Translations under genes and position numbers: made by a program | The notes under the pieces: generated by a model | Told to the model about the DNA's origin: nothing | The model's input: only the letters and a program-made list of their open reading frames with translations | Databases searched by the model: none | Source: Phytohabitans rumicis | GTDB lineage: Bacteria > Actinomycetota > Actinomycetes > Mycobacteriales > Micromonosporaceae | Direction of reading: 5' to 3' | Length of the DNA stretch: 64,000 bases | Assembly (NCBI RefSeq): GCF_011764445.1 | Contig: NZ_BLPG01000001.1 | Span: 1,860,001-1,924,000, forward strand | In this document: positions 1 to 13,639 of the stretch, piece by piece | How the letters are laid out: each line of letters begins with the position of its first letter | Position numbering within the stretch: the first letter of the stretch is position 1

Positions 1-1143
1 GCCGCGACCCCCGCGGCGGCCACCTCCCATCCCGACGTGCGCCAGCCCACGCTCACCGGGTTCGCCTCGCTGCCCGCGCAGACGTACGTGCCGGCCAGCG
101 AGCCGTCCGGCGCGGCGCTGGGCACGGCGCCGATCAACGGCGTGCAGCCGCCGTTCGCCGACCAGCCGGTCCAGGGCTTCTCGGGCATCCTGCGCGCCGG
201 TGCCGGCACGTACGAGGTGCTCTCCGACAACGGCTACGGCACCAAGGCCAACAGCGCCGACTTCGCCCTGCGGGTGCAGCGCATCGCTCCGGTGTTCCGC
301 ACCGGCGCGGTCGACGTGCTGGGCGGATTCAACCTCACCGACCCGGACGGCAAGGTGCCGTTCCCGCTCGTCCGCCCGGACCGGGTGCTGACCGGCCAGG
401 ACTTCGACGTGGAGTCGATCGTCCGGGCGGTCGACGGCACGTACTGGTTCGGGGACGAGTTCGGCCCGTTCCTGCTGCACACCGACCGCGCCGGCCGGCT
501 GCTGTCCGCCCCGGTGCCGCTGCCCGACGTACGCGCGCCGGAGAACCCGTACCTGGCCGGCGGCACGCCGAACCTGCCCAGCAGCAAGGGGTACGAGGGC
601 ATGGCCACCTCGCCCGACGGCCGCTACCTGTACCCGCTGCTGGAGGGGACGGTCACCGGCGACCCGGCCGGCTCGCTGCGCCTGTACGAGTTCGACACGC
701 GCGCCGGCGCGTACACCGGCCAGCGGTGGGTCTACCGGCTCGACGCGCCCAACCACGCGATCGGCGACGCGATCGCGGTCGACGCCAACCGGTTCCTGAT
801 CATCGAGCGCGACGGCGGGCAGGGCGACGCCGCCCTGGTCAAGAAGATCTACCTGGCCGACCGCCGGGACAAGGACGGCGACGGCGCGCTGGACAAGACG
901 CTGCTCGTCGACCTGCTCAACATCGCGAACCCGCGCCGGCTGGGCGGCTTCGGCGAGGTCTTCCGCTTCCCGTTCGTGACGATCGAGGACGTCCTGCTGC
1001 TCGACGAGCGCACGATCGCGGTCCTCAACGACAACAACTACCCGTCCTCGTCGGGCCGCACGCCGGGCCAGCCGGACAACAACGAGTTCATCACGATCCG
1101 CCTGCCGCAGTCCCTGCACCCGGACCCCCGCGCCCTGCGCTGA
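1..1143 (+). CDS. Esterase-like activity of phytase family protein (5' end cut off)
   Basis: The reading frame is open from the first base, so the gene begins outside the window; the GTG at 37 is only an internal candidate start. The residues before it are Ala/Thr/Pro-rich, as expected just after an export signal. The protein resembles the phytase-like esterase family (COG4222 type), with beta-propeller-like blocks and the motif FGDEFGPFLLHTDRAGRLL. Acidic, Ca-binding-looking DRRDKDGDGALDK occurs near residue 280. It is probably a secreted phosphoesterase, but the substrate is unknown. It converges on priA, whose stop is two bases past this stop. The family call is fairly firm and the function is inferred. 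Confidence 0.7.
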   Translation, partial: AATPAAATSHPDVRQPTLTGFASLPAQTYVPASEPSGAALGTAPINGVQPPFADQPVQGFSGILRAGAGTYEVLSDNGYGTKANSADFALRVQRIAPVFRTGAVDVLGGFNLTDPDGKVPFPLVRPDRVLTGQDFDVESIVRAVDGTYWFGDEFGPFLLHTDRAGRLLSAPVPLPDVRAPENPYLAGGTPNLPSSKGYEGMATSPDGRYLYPLLEGTVTGDPAGSLRLYEFDTRAGAYTGQRWVYRLDAPNHAIGDAIAVDANRFLIIERDGGQGDAALVKKIYLADRRDKDGDGALDKTLLVDLLNIANPRRLGGFGEVFRFPFVTIEDVLLLDERTIAVLNDNNYPSSSGRTPGQPDNNEFITIRLPQSLHPDPRALR

Positions 1144-1144
1144 G

Positions 1145-3104
1145 TCACAGCAGGTCCAGGGGTCGACCTGGATGCGCACCGCCTGCGCGGCCTTGCGGGC
1201 GGTGCGCACCCCGGCGGCCTCGTGCAGCGCCTTGGCCAGGGCGGCCGCCTTTCCGCGCGCGACCCGGATCAGCATGCGTTCCTGCTTCTCCCCGCCGGCA
1301 CCGGCCCGAGCACCTCCGCCCCGTCGGGCAGGTGGGCGATCGCCAGCAGGTCCGCCACCGCCTCCGGCACCCCGGTGAGGCTCGCCATCCGGGCGGCCGG
1401 CGGGAAGCCCAGCTCCCGGCGCTCGGCCAGCTCGCGCCCCGCGTACCAGGAAGGGTCCCACCGCAGCAGCGCCTGGACCGGCGGCAGCGAGCCGTCGGCG
1501 GCGATGACGACGCGGCCGCTCGGCCGCGCCAGCCCGGCGGCGTTCATCCAGCGGCGCAGCGCCTCCTCGGTGGCCCGCAGGTCGGCGCGGGTCAGCAGGG
1601 CCCAGGTGTCCAGCAGCAGCACCGCGCCGTAGCCGCCGGCCGCGATCGGCTCGGCCCCCGGCGTGGCGACCACGACCGCCGCGGCGTCCGGCACCTCGGC
1701 CAGCACCTCGTCGCGCCCGGACGTGCGCACCGGCACCCCCGGGAACGCCCGGCCCAACTCCTCCGCCGTGCGCCGGGCGCCCACGACCGAGGCGCGCAGC
1801 CGCCGCCCGCCGCACTGCGGGCACGAATACGCGGCCGACACCCGGCCGCACCACTGGCAGCTCGGCACCGCGTGCGACGAGCGCAGCGCGAGGGGCCCCG
1901 CGCAGTGCGGGCACCGAGCCGGGGTACGGCAGGCGGCGCACGCGATCGACGGCAGGTAGCCCCGGCGCGGGACCTGCACGAGCACCGGGGCGTCGGCCTT
2001 GAGCGCGGCGCGGGCGGCCTCCCAGGCCACGCTGGGCAGCCGCGCCGTTTCCGCCGCCGGGTCGCGGGCCAGCTGCGGGTCGTCGCCGGTCGGGGACACC
2101 GCGGGGGTACGCGCGCGCACGGTCTCCCGGGGTGCCACGATCTCCTTCGCCCAGCCGGTCTCGACGAGCTGCTGGGCCTCACCGGTGCGCGCGTACCCGC
2201 CGAGCAGGGCCGCGGCGCCGGCCAGCTGGGCGCGGGTGAGCAGCACGTCCCGGGCGTGCGGGTACGGCGCCCGGGGCTCGGCGTGCAGGTCGTCCCCGTC
2301 GTCCCAGATCGCCACCAGGCCGAGGTCGGCGACCGGGGCGAACATGGCCGCCCGGGTGCCCACCACGACCGGCACCTGCCCTCGGCTGGCGGCCAGGAAC
2401 GCCCGGTACCGCTTGGCCGGCCCCAGCGCCGCGGACAGCGCCACGTGCCGGCCCGGCCCGAGCGTGCTGGTGAGGGCGGCGTCCAGCCGATCCAGGTCCC
2501 GCGCGTCGGCGACGACGGCGACGGCGCCTTTCCCCGCGCTAACGGCGGCGGCCATCGCCTCGGCGAAACGCCGCGCCCAGTCCTCCCCGGGCAGCGCCGA
2601 CCATACGGCGCGCGCCGGGCGGCCCTCGCCGAGCGCGGTGAGGAACCCGGCGGCGTGGTAGACGGCCCACCCGTCGCTGTCGATCTTGACGTCGGCGGGC
2701 GCGGGCGCGGCGGGCGCGGGCCCGGCGGCCTCGGCACGCGCGTGGCGCGGTGGCACCGCCGATCGGAGCACGTCGGCGAGGTTGCCGGCGTAGCGGTCGG
2801 CCACCGCGCGGGCCAGCCGGGCTATCTCCGGACTGAGGACCACTTCGGGGGAGACGAGCCGCTCCACGTACGCCAGCCGGCCGTCGTGCCCGGACTCCTC
2901 GGCGCGCTCCAGCAGCCAGCCGTCCACCAGCTGGCCGGAGAAGCGCACCTTGACCCGGGTGCCGGGCTGGGCGCCCTCGTCCAGCTCCGCCGGCACCAGG
3001 TAGTCGAACGGCCGGTCCAGGTGCGCCAGCGGCACGTCCACGCAGACGCGCGCGACCGGCAGCCGCGCACTGGGCTGCCGGTCGCTCTGCTTGCGCGTCG
3101 TCAC
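1145..3104 (-). CDS. priA: Primosomal protein N' (PriA), two apparent frameshifts at the 3' end
   Basis: Replication-restart protein PriA. The N-terminal 3' DNA-binding domain (residues about 15-110) and the zinc-binding region with paired CxxC motifs are clear. As in other actinobacterial PriA proteins, the helicase Walker A and DEAH motifs are degenerate, so it is probably not an ATP-driven helicase. The main frame breaks at the C run 1290-1293 and again at the G run 1159-1162. Adding one base at each restores a normal C-terminus ending VDPLDLL and a TGA at 1145, giving 653 codons. I therefore treat it as one gene with two missing bases. The GTG at 3104 starts the conserved VTTRKQ region. 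It lies downstream of metK on the same strand. Confidence 0.85.
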
Positions 3105-3133
3105 CGCGCCATTCTGCCGTGCGGCACCGCCAA

Positions 3134-3204
3134 GATCGCGATGATCAGGGACCACCTCCCCTGGCGCGCCGCAACACGCCCGAGCTACTCCCTGATCAAC
3201 GGGG
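3134..3204. repeat. TGATCA-type dispersed palindromic repeat, copy A
   Basis: This 71 bp element has perfect 10 bp arms, TGATCAGGGA at 3142-3151 and TCCCTGATCA at 3189-3198, separated by 37 bp. It matches the element at 9279-9349 in opposite orientation, with the same arm spacing and strong similarity inside (shared ACACGCCCGAGC). It lies between metK and priA. No coding capacity. Confidence 0.75.
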
Positions 3205-3212
3205 CGAGCGCG

Positions 3213-3264
3213 GCGCGGGGCGCGCGGCGAGCGCGGGGCGCGCGGCGAGCGCGGGGCGCGGGGC
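3213..3264. repeat. 18 bp tandem repeat, about 2.8 units
   Basis: Units of GCGCGGGGCGCGCGGCGA run at 3213-3230 and 3231-3248, with a partial diverged third unit to 3264. The array sits between repeat copy A and the metK stop, so it is in the metK 3' untranslated region. Confidence 0.7.
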
Positions 3265-3265
3265 G

Positions 3266-4459
3266 CTACGCGCCGGCGGCGCTCTTGAGGTCGGCGGCGC
3301 GGTCTACTCGTTCCCAGGTGAGGTCGGGGAGGTCTCGGCCGAAGTGGCCGTAGGCGGCGGTTTGCTGGTAGATCGGGCGGAGGAGGTCCAGGTCGCGGAT
3401 GATCGCTGCGGGCCTCAGGTCGAAGACCTCCTTGATGGCCTTTTCGATGCGGTCCACGGGGACGTTCTCGGTGCCGAACGTCTCGACGAACAGGCTCACC
3501 GGCTGGGCCTTGCCGATCGCGTACGCGACCTGCGCCTCGACCCGCTCGGCCAGGCCGGCCGCCACGACGTTCTTGGCGACCCAGCGCATCGCGTACGCCG
3601 CGGAGCGGTCGACCTTCGACGGGTCCTTGCCGGAGAACGCGCCGCCGCCGTGCCGGGCGTACCCGCCGTAGGTGTCCACGATGATCTTCCGGCCGGTGAG
3701 GCCGGCGTCGCCCATCGGGCCGCCGATCTCGAAGCGCCCGGTCGGGTTGACCAGCAGCCGGTAGCCCTCGGTGTCCAGGCCCAGGCCCTCCAGCTCGGGG
3801 GCGATCACGTGCTCGCGCACGTCCGGGGTGAGCAGCGACTCCAGCGAGATGTCGGCGGCGTGCTGGCTGGACACGACGACCGTGTCGAGCCGGACCGGCC
3901 GCAGCCCGTCGTACTCCACCGTCACCTGGGTCTTGCCGTCCGGCCGCAGGTACGGGATCGTGCCGTCCTTGCGGGTCGCCGACAGCCGCCGGGCCAGCCG
4001 GTGCGCGAGCGCGATCGGCAGCGGCATCAGCTCGGGCGTCTCGCTGCACGCGAAGCCGAACATCATGCCCTGGTCGCCGGCGCCCTGCGCGTCCAGCGCG
4101 CTCTCCGACGAGCCGCTGCGCAGCTCGATGGCGCTGTCGACGCCCTGGGCGATGTCGGGCGACTGGGACCCGATCGACACGCTCACGCCGCAGGACGCGC
4201 CGTCGAAGCCCTTCTTGGACGAGTCGTACCCGATGCCCAGGATGGTCTCGCGGACGATCGCCGGGATGTCCGCGTACGCCTGCGTGGTCACCTCGCCGGC
4301 CACGTGCACCTGGCCGGTCGTGATGAGGGTCTCCACCGCGACCCGGCTGCGCGGGTCCTGTGCGAGCAGCGCGTCGAGGATGCCGTCGCTGATCTGGTCA
4401 GCGATCTTGTCGGGGTGGCCCTCCGTGACCGACTCGGAGGTGAACAGGCGGCGTGCCAC
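3266..4459 (-). CDS. metK: S-adenosylmethionine synthetase
   Basis: Makes SAM from methionine and ATP; cytoplasmic. The 397-residue length is normal for the family. The start [22 protein letters not shown] carries the ATP-binding signature, and the glycine-rich [20 protein letters not shown] loop is present near residue 265. The frame is intact. It follows coaBC on the same strand after a gap of 63 bases. SAM made here feeds, among others, the bioA reaction encoded upstream. Confidence 0.97.
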   Translation of the reverse strand: MARRLFTSESVTEGHPDKIADQISDGILDALLAQDPRSRVAVETLITTGQVHVAGEVTTQAYADIPAIVRETILGIGYDSSKKGFDGASCGVSVSIGSQSPDIAQGVDSAIELRSGSSESALDAQGAGDQGMMFGFACSETPELMPLPIALAHRLARRLSATRKDGTIPYLRPDGKTQVTVEYDGLRPVRLDTVVVSSQHAADISLESLLTPDVREHVIAPELEGLGLDTEGYRLLVNPTGRFEIGGPMGDAGLTGRKIIVDTYGGYARHGGGAFSGKDPSKVDRSAAYAMRWVAKNVVAAGLAERVEAQVAYAIGKAQPVSLFVETFGTENVPVDRIEKAIKEVFDLRPAAIIRDLDLLRPIYQQTAAYGHFGRDLPDLTWERVDRAADLKSAAGA

Positions 4460-4522
4460 GGTGCTCCTTAAAGGGTCGAAATCCTTTGTCGCGAGAGTCT
4501 AGGCCAACAGCCTCGCTACCGC

Positions 4523-5734
4523 TTATGACGTATGGGTTAAGTGGGTTATTACGAGATCCCAGACGGCGTCGGCGAGATCGTCCTTCGGCTGTTCGGGCAG
4601 ATCGGTGAGGGACCCATCGGCCCCGATAACCGTAGCGGCATTCGCGTCCGCGCCGAACACCCGGTCGACGCCCACCCGGTTGAGCACGATGAGGTCGGCG
4701 CGCTTGCGGGCCAGCTTGGCGCGGGCGTTGGCGAGCGCCTCGTCGCCCTCCCCGGTCTCGGCGGCGAACGCCACCAGCACCTGGCCGGGACGCTTGCGCT
4801 CGCCCAGCTCGGCGGCCACGTCGGGGTTCGTGACCAGCTCGATCACCGGCGCACCGCCGTCGTCCGACTTCTTGATCTTCGAGTCGGAGTAGACGGCCGG
4901 GCGGAAGTCGGCGGGCGCGGCGGCCATGACGACCGCGTCGGCCCCGGCGGCGGCTTCCACGGCCGCCTTGCGCAGGTCCTCGGTGGTGCCGATCCGCACC
5001 ACGTCGACGCCGGCCGGGTCGGGCAGGGCCACGTTGGCGCTGATCAGCGTGACCCGGGCACCCCGGGCCGCGGCGGTACGCGCGAACGCGTACCCCTGCT
5101 TGCCGGAGGAACGGTTGCCCAGGAACCGGACCGGGTCGAGCGGCTCGCGCGTACCCCCGGCGGTGACGACGACGTGGCGGCCGGCCAGATCCGCGTGGAC
5201 GCCGCCGCGCGCGAGCACCCGGCGTGCCAGCGCGAAGATCTCGGCCGGCTCGGGCAGGCGGCCCTTGCCGGAGTCGGCGCCGGTCAGGCGCCCGACGGCG
5301 GGCTCGATGACGATCGCGCCGCGGGCGCGGAGGGTGGCGACGTTGGCCGCGGTGGCGGCGTGCTCCCACATCTCGGTGTGCATGGCCGGCGCGTACACGA
5401 CCGGGCACCGGGCGGTGAGCAGCGTGTTGGTGAGCAGGTCGTCGGCGAGCCCGTGGGCCGCCTTGGCGAGCAGGTCGGCGGTGGCCGGCGCGACCACGAC
5501 CAAGTCGGCGTTTTGGCCGATCCGCACGTGTGGCACCTCGTGCACCTGCGCCCACACGTCGTCGGCGACCGGCTGGCCGGACAACGCGGCCCAGGTGGGT
5601 GCCCCGACGAAACGGAGGGCGGACGCGGTCGGCACGACGCGGACCGCGTGGCCCGATTCCGTGAAAAGCCGCAGCAGCTCGCAGGACTTGTAGGCGGCGA
5701 TACCACCGCCCACCCCGAGGACTACCGCGGCCAC
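4523..5734 (-). CDS. coaBC: Bifunctional phosphopantothenoylcysteine decarboxylase / phosphopantothenate-cysteine ligase
   Basis: Two steps of coenzyme A synthesis in one 403-residue protein. The N-terminal flavoprotein decarboxylase half shows GVGGGIAAYK at the start and the substrate motif PAMHTEMW near residue 117. The usual Asn of PAMN is His here, a variant I recall from mycobacterial CoaBC but could not check. The C-terminal ligase half has VTAGGTREPLDPVRFLGNRSSGKQG near residue 190. The frame is intact. It starts 4 bases downstream of the rpoZ stop, so the gmk-rpoZ-coaBC group is likely one transcript. Confidence 0.95.
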   Translation of the reverse strand: MAAVVLGVGGGIAAYKSCELLRLFTESGHAVRVVPTASALRFVGAPTWAALSGQPVADDVWAQVHEVPHVRIGQNADLVVVAPATADLLAKAAHGLADDLLTNTLLTARCPVVYAPAMHTEMWEHAATAANVATLRARGAIVIEPAVGRLTGADSGKGRLPEPAEIFALARRVLARGGVHADLAGRHVVVTAGGTREPLDPVRFLGNRSSGKQGYAFARTAAARGARVTLISANVALPDPAGVDVVRIGTTEDLRKAAVEAAAGADAVVMAAAPADFRPAVYSDSKIKKSDDGGAPVIELVTNPDVAAELGERKRPGQVLVAFAAETGEGDEALANARAKLARKRADLIVLNRVGVDRVFGADANAATVIGADGSLTDLPEQPKDDLADAVWDLVITHLTHTS

Positions 5735-5738
5735 TGCC

Positions 5739-6002
5739 TTACGGGTTGTCAGTCGGCTCGGCGGTGAGCAGCCCCGCGTTGATCTCGCGCATGGCGATGG
5801 AGAGCGGCTTCTCCTGGGGCGTGGTCTCCACCAGCGGGCCGACGTACTCCAGCAGGCCCTCGCCGAGCTGGCTGTAGTAGGCGTTGACCTGACGCGCGCG
5901 CTTGGCGGCGAAGATGACCAGCGCGTACTTCGACGACGTCTTTTCGAGCAGCTCGTCGATAGGCGGGTTGGTGATGCCTTCGGGATTTGCGACGGAACCC
6001 AC
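5739..6002 (-). CDS. rpoZ: RNA polymerase omega subunit
   Basis: The 87-residue protein contains the omega core [20 protein letters not shown] and RARQVN, which help assemble the beta-prime subunit into RNA polymerase. It starts at GTG 6002. It lies between gmk (15-base gap) and coaBC (4-base gap), the gene order found across Actinomycetota. Confidence 0.95.
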   Translation of the reverse strand: MGSVANPEGITNPPIDELLEKTSSKYALVIFAAKRARQVNAYYSQLGEGLLEYVGPLVETTPQEKPLSIAMREINAGLLTAEPTDNP

Positions 6003-6017
6003 GTGGATCCTTCTGTG

Positions 6018-6629
6018 TCAGCTTGTCGAACCCGGACGTGCCGGGGTCAGAAAGGATGAACCGAGCAAGCTTACCAGTTCGTCCGCGGCACGCTCGACGT
6101 AGTCGTTGACCACCGTCACATCGAATTCGCGCTCGGCGGCCAGCTCCTCGTCGGCGTGGACCAGCCGGCGCCGGATGGTCTCCTCGTCGTCGGTGCCGCG
6201 GCCGATGAGCCGCCGCTTGAGCTCCTCGACGCTCGGCGGGGCGAGGAAGACGAGCTGGGCCTCCGGCATCGCGGCCCGGACCTGCCGGGCGCCCTGAAGG
6301 TCGATCTTGAGGAGCACCGGCTCGCCCTCGTGCAGCCGCGCCTCGACGGGGCCGCGCGGCGTCCCGTACAGGTTGCCGGCGAACTCGGCCCACTCCAGCA
6401 GCTGTCCGCTGGCGGCCATCCGCTCGAACTCGGTCCGGTCGACGAAGAAGTAGTGCACGCCGTCGACCTCGTAGTCACGCATCTTCCGGGTGGTGACGGA
6501 CACGGACAGCCACACCCACGGCGAGCGCGCCCGGATCAACTCGATCACGCTGTCCTTCCCGACTCCAGAGGGGCCGGACAGGACGGTGAGGCGAGCCGCT
6601 TCCGGGCGCGCGTCGTCTTCCATGCTCAC
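6018..6629 (-). CDS. gmk: Guanylate kinase
   Basis: Phosphorylates GMP to GDP with ATP. The P-loop [11 protein letters not shown] is at residues 18-28 and the GMP-binding segment [19 protein letters not shown] at about 43-61. 203 residues, intact frame. It sits immediately downstream of mihF on the same strand (26-base gap) and upstream of rpoZ, the conserved mihF-gmk-rpoZ arrangement. Confidence 0.96.
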   Translation of the reverse strand: MSMEDDARPEAARLTVLSGPSGVGKDSVIELIRARSPWVWLSVSVTTRKMRDYEVDGVHYFFVDRTEFERMAASGQLLEWAEFAGNLYGTPRGPVEARLHEGEPVLLKIDLQGARQVRAAMPEAQLVFLAPPSVEELKRRLIGRGTDDEETIRRRLVHADEELAAEREFDVTVVNDYVERAADELVSLLGSSFLTPARPGSTS

Positions 6630-6655
6630 TGCTTGTTTCTACACGGTGCAGTGGA

Positions 6656-6973
6656 TCAGTTCGAAGCGAACTCCCCAAGCAGCGCCTTACGCTGCTGCTC
6701 GCCGAGTCCGCGCAGGCGCCGGCTGTCGGCAATCTTGAGCTTCTCCATGATCTGGGTCGCTCGAATCTTGCCGATACCCGGGAGCGCCTGCAGCACGGCC
6801 GAGACCTTGAGCTTGCCTACGACGTCGTCGGACTCGGCACGTTCGAGTACGGCGGCGAGGGTGGTCTTGCCCTGCTTGAGCTGCTCCTTCAGCTCAGCGC
6901 GGGCCTTGCGGATCTCCGCAGCCTTCTCCAGCGCGGCTGCACGCTGTTCGGGGCTCAGTGACGGGAGCGGCAC
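6656..6973 (-). CDS. mihF: Actinobacterial integration host factor
   Basis: Small basic nucleoid protein of 105 residues. A long N-terminal helix (Ala/Lys/Glu-rich, residues 5-45) is followed by the DNA-binding helix-two-turn-helix core around LPGIGKIRATQIMEKL (about 70-85). It bends DNA non-specifically and is essential in mycobacteria. It is not related in sequence to the HU/IHF fold. It heads the mihF-gmk-rpoZ-coaBC group; its promoter should lie in 6974-7142. Confidence 0.95.
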   Translation of the reverse strand: MPLPSLSPEQRAAALEKAAEIRKARAELKEQLKQGKTTLAAVLERAESDDVVGKLKVSAVLQALPGIGKIRATQIMEKLKIADSRRLRGLGEQQRKALLGEFASN

Positions 6974-7142
6974 CAGTTCTCCTCAGGTCCCTATCGCGAC
7001 GGCATACCACCGTCGCATCTGTGAAACATGGTGTGGCCCGGAACCAAAGGGGCATGTGATTCCCGGCGCCGGGAAAACTAGCGGTTCAGCGACGTTTTCG
7101 GCAACGTCGGCGCGCCATGATCACGCAATCGTGATACCGGCA
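6974..7142. other. Intergenic region between pyrF and mihF with several small palindromes
   Basis: Leader and promoter space of mihF and 3' region of pyrF (both minus strand). I see a perfect palindrome TTCCCGGCGCCGGGAA near 7061-7076, a GCGACGG/CCGTCGC stem near 6988-7008, an ATCACG/CGTGAT stem near 7122-7137 and a CGACGTT/AACGTCG stem near 7088-7108. The pyrF-proximal stems could end that transcript. I cannot pick a promoter with confidence. Confidence 0.4.
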
Positions 7143-7984
7143 TCACCCTGCGGCACCGGTCAGGACCGCCCGGCACTCGGCCAGCGCCCGCTCCGCCGCA
7201 GCTTGCAGGGCCACGGTGTCCGGACCGTGAGCGAGCACCTCCCGAGAGTACGACGGCAGGACCGCCGGAAGGTTCCCGGAAAAGACCGTTCGTAGATCAT
7301 CCGGCGTGGCGCCCTGCGCGCCGAGCCCCGGCGCGAGCAGTGGCCCGCCCACCCCGGAGAGGTCGTGTCCGGTCGCCCCGACCGTCGCCCCGACCACCAA
7401 TCCGAAGCTGCCCAGCGGCTGCGCACCCCTGTTGAGCTGGGAAATCTCGTCGATGACGGTCTGCGCGACGGTCCGGCCGTCCGGCCCGACCGCGTGCTGC
7501 ACGGACGGTCCTTCCGGGTTGGACGTCAGCGCGAGGACGAAGACGCCACCGCCGTGCGCGGCCGCCGTCTCGAACATCGGTGCCAGCGAACCTACTCCCA
7601 GGTAGGGACTCGCGGTGATCGCGTCGACATATAAAGAGCTGGATGGATCCAGGTACGCGTCGGCGTACGCGCGGACCGTGGAACCGATATCTCCGCGCTT
7701 CACGTCGAGGAGAACGAGACAACCAAAATTCCGAAACTGTCGGATAGTTGACTCAAGGATGGCCACGCCTCGGGATCCGTGCCGTTCGAAAAACGCCGAT
7801 TGCGGCTTGACCACCGCCACGCGCTCGCCGAGGGCCTCCACGACCCGCTCGCAGAACGCCGCCAACCCGTCCGCGTCGTCCCGCAGGCCCCACCGCTCCA
7901 GCAGCCCGGGTGCGGGTCCACGCCCACGCACAGCGGCCCCCGCTCGTCCATCGCCCGCCGCAGCCGCGTACCGAAGCTCTCCAC
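7143..7984 (-). CDS. pyrF: Orotidine 5'-phosphate decarboxylase, one apparent frameshift
   Basis: Last step of UMP synthesis. It belongs to the type 2 OMP decarboxylase group: VVKPQSAFFERHGSRGVAILE and the catalytic LDVKRGDIGSTVRAYADAYL are present. The N-terminal MESFGTRLRRAMDERGPLCVGVDPHPG is in a different frame from the rest. Restoring one base near 7904 (next to a CCCGGG run) joins them as GVDPHPGLLERWGL and gives 280 residues, normal for the family. I treat this as a missing base, not a pseudogene. The GTG at 7984 is the start, three bases past the bioA stop. Distal gene of the pyr cluster. Confidence 0.88.
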
Positions 7985-7987
7985 GCC

Positions 7988-9262
7988 TCACGCCTCTCTG
8001 GTCGCCTTCCCGATCGCCCGGGTGATCCGGGCGACGTCGTCGTCGTCCGCCACGTACGGCGGCATCGTGTAGATCAGGTCCCGGAACGGCCGCAACCACA
8101 CGCCCTCGGCCACCGCCGCGGCCGTCGCCGCCGCCATGTCCACCGGCCGGTCCAGCTGGACGACGCCGATCGCACCGAGCACCCGGACGTCAAGGACCCC
8201 GGCAGCGCCCTCCAGAGGCGCCAGGCCGGCCCGTAACGCCGCCTCGATCCTCTTTACCTCACCCGCCCAGTCCCCGTCCCGGAGCAGCCCTATGGAGGCG
8301 TTCGCGACGGCACAGGCGAGCGGGTTGCCCATGAACGTCGGCCCGTGCGCCAGCACCGGCACCGCACCCCGGGAGATCCCGGCGGCGACCTCCGCCGTGC
8401 ACAGGGCCGCGGCCAGGCTCAGATAACCGCCGGTCAGCGCCTTGCCCACGCACATGATGTCCGGGGTCACGCCGGCGTGGTCGGCGGCGAAAAACGCACC
8501 GGTACGCCCGAAGCCGCTCGCGATCTCGTCGAAGATCAGCAGAACGTCGTACGCCGTGGTCAGCTCGCGCAGGGCGGTCAGGTAGGCCGGGCTGTGGAAG
8601 CGCATCCCGCCGGCCCCCTGCACGACCGGCTCCACGATGACCGCGGCGATCTCGTGGGCGTGTGCTTCCAGTTCTCTTCGCAGTATTTCTACGTATTCGT
8701 CGCTTTTAGGATGATCGAACCCGTCGGGCGGCGCCGGCGCGAAGATCTGCCGGGGCAGTACGTCGGTCCAGAGCTGGTGCATGCCGCCGACCGGGTCGCA
8801 CACGCTCATCGGATGGAACGTGTCCCCGTGGTACCCGCCCCGCCAGGTGGCCAGCCGGTGCTTCTCGGGCCGGCCGCGGGAGCGCTGGTACTGCAGCGCC
8901 ATCTTGACCGCCACCTCGACGCTGACCGACCCGGAGTCGCACAGGAACACGTGCTCCAACCCGGCCGGCGAAACGTCCACAAGGGTCTTGGCCAGCGCCA
9001 CGGCCGGCTCGTGGGTAAGCCCGCCGAACATCACATGGCTCATCCGCCCCACTTGGTCGGTGACCGCCGCGTCCAACACCGGATGCCGATACCCATGAAT
9101 GGCCGCCCACCAAGACGCCATCCCGTCAACAAGCTCCCGCCCGTCCGCGAGCCGGATCCGCACCCCGCTGGCGCTGTCCACGACGAGCGGCTCGCTGACC
9201 CCCGGCATCGGCGCGTACGGATGCCACACGTGCGCCCTGTCCAGCGCGAGCAACTCCTCCAC
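7988..9262 (-). CDS. bioA: Adenosylmethionine-8-amino-7-oxononanoate aminotransferase
   Basis: PLP-dependent class III aminotransferase of biotin synthesis that uses SAM as amino donor. 424 residues, intact. The start [14 protein letters not shown], the substrate and PLP region [20 protein letters not shown], the metal-like [15 protein letters not shown] and the PLP lysine in [16 protein letters not shown] are all typical. No bioF, bioD or bioB lies in the window. It sits between pyrD and pyrF, an unusual place, with a dispersed repeat just upstream of its start. Confidence 0.93.
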   Translation of the reverse strand: MEELLALDRAHVWHPYAPMPGVSEPLVVDSASGVRIRLADGRELVDGMASWWAAIHGYRHPVLDAAVTDQVGRMSHVMFGGLTHEPAVALAKTLVDVSPAGLEHVFLCDSGSVSVEVAVKMALQYQRSRGRPEKHRLATWRGGYHGDTFHPMSVCDPVGGMHQLWTDVLPRQIFAPAPPDGFDHPKSDEYVEILRRELEAHAHEIAAVIVEPVVQGAGGMRFHSPAYLTALRELTTAYDVLLIFDEIASGFGRTGAFFAADHAGVTPDIMCVGKALTGGYLSLAAALCTAEVAAGISRGAVPVLAHGPTFMGNPLACAVANASIGLLRDGDWAGEVKRIEAALRAGLAPLEGAAGVLDVRVLGAIGVVQLDRPVDMAAATAAAVAEGVWLRPFRDLIYTMPPYVADDDDVARITRAIGKATREA

Positions 9263-9278
9263 CCCGGTCCCCCTTATC

Positions 9279-9349
9279 CCCCGTTGATCAGGGAGTGGCT
9301 CGGGCGTGTCGCGGCGTGTCGCGAGAGCGGATCCCTGATCATCGCGATC
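9279..9349. repeat. TGATCA-type dispersed palindromic repeat, copy B
   Basis: Arms TGATCAGGGA (9285-9294) and TCCCTGATCA (9332-9341) are 37 bp apart, exactly as in copy A at 3134-3204, which it matches in reverse orientation. The outer end reaches the pyrD stop codon. It fills the 85-base gap between pyrD and bioA and could end the pyr transcript before bioA. Confidence 0.75.
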
Positions 9350-10324
9350 ATGACCGGGCTATCGCGCGGACCAGGGCTGGGCCGCGGTAGATGAAGCCGG
9401 TGTAGAGCTGCACGAGGGCGGCTCCCGCGTCGAAGAGGCGTACGGCGTCGTCCGGGTCCAGGATGCCGCCCACGCCGATGACCGGCAGCTTTCCCCCGGT
9501 CTGTTTGTGCACGAAGGCCACCACGTCGCGGGCCCGCCCGGTCAGTGGCCGCCCGGACAGCCCGCCGGCCTGGTCCGCGAAGGCGCCCGGTGGCACGCCG
9601 TCGCGGGACAGCGTGGTGTTCGTCGCGATCACGCCGGCGGCGCCCCGGTCGGCGCAGACCTGGAGCACCTCGCCGATCGCCTGCTCGGTCAGGTCGGGGG
9701 CGATCTTCACGAGCACCGGCGGGCCGCCCACGAGCGCCGCCAGCAGCCCGTCCAGGTGCGAACGGTCCTGCAACTCCCGCAGGCCCGGCGTGTTGGGCGA
9801 GGAGACGTTCACGGCGATGTACGAGGCGTAGTCCCGGACCGCCTTGTACGAGTCGAGGTAGTCGTCGACCGCGGACTCCAGCGGGGTCACCTTCGACTTG
9901 CCCAGCGAGATCCCCAGCGGCACGCCCGAATAGTCCGAAATCCGCTGAGCCAGGGAAGCCGCGCCCAGGTTGTTGAAACCCATCCGGTTGATCACCGCCA
10001 GATTGGCCGGATCCCGGAACAGCCGGGGACGGGGGTTGCCGGGCTGCGCGTGCGCGGTCACCGTCCCCACCTCGACGAAGCCGAAGCCCAGCGCACCCCA
10101 CGCGGGCAGCGCCACGCCGTTCTTGTCCATGCCGGCGGCGAGCCCCACCGGGTTGGGGAAGTCCACCCCGAAGACCCGCACCGGGGCCGGCACGAAGTAC
10201 CGGCGGCGCAGCAGCGACAGCGCCCACGGCGGCAGGGTCGAGAGGCGGCGCAAGGTCCACTCGTGCGCCGCCTCGGCGTCCCCGCCGCCGATCCGGAAGA
10301 GCGCCGAGCGGGCGAGGTCGTAGA

Positions 10325-10328
<4 letters not shown>
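9348..10328 (-). CDS. pyrD: Dihydroorotate dehydrogenase, quinone-dependent (class 2)
   Basis: Oxidises dihydroorotate to orotate and passes electrons to the membrane quinone pool. The class 2 hallmarks are present: an N-terminal amphipathic extension (residues 1-45), [15 protein letters not shown], the serine-containing catalytic segment [15 protein letters not shown], and the FMN-binding [11 protein letters not shown] near the end. 326 residues. The GTG start at 10328 overlaps the carB stop by four bases (GTGA), so translation is probably coupled. Intact. Confidence 0.95.

Positions 10329-13631
<3,303 letters not shown>

Positions 13632-13639
<8 letters not shown>

Noticed and set aside
1269-4049. 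A 926-codon open frame spanning priA and metK on the minus strand
   Set aside because: Its first third is an out-of-frame reading of metK; only the part after 3104 is PriA. Long false frames are expected at this GC content.
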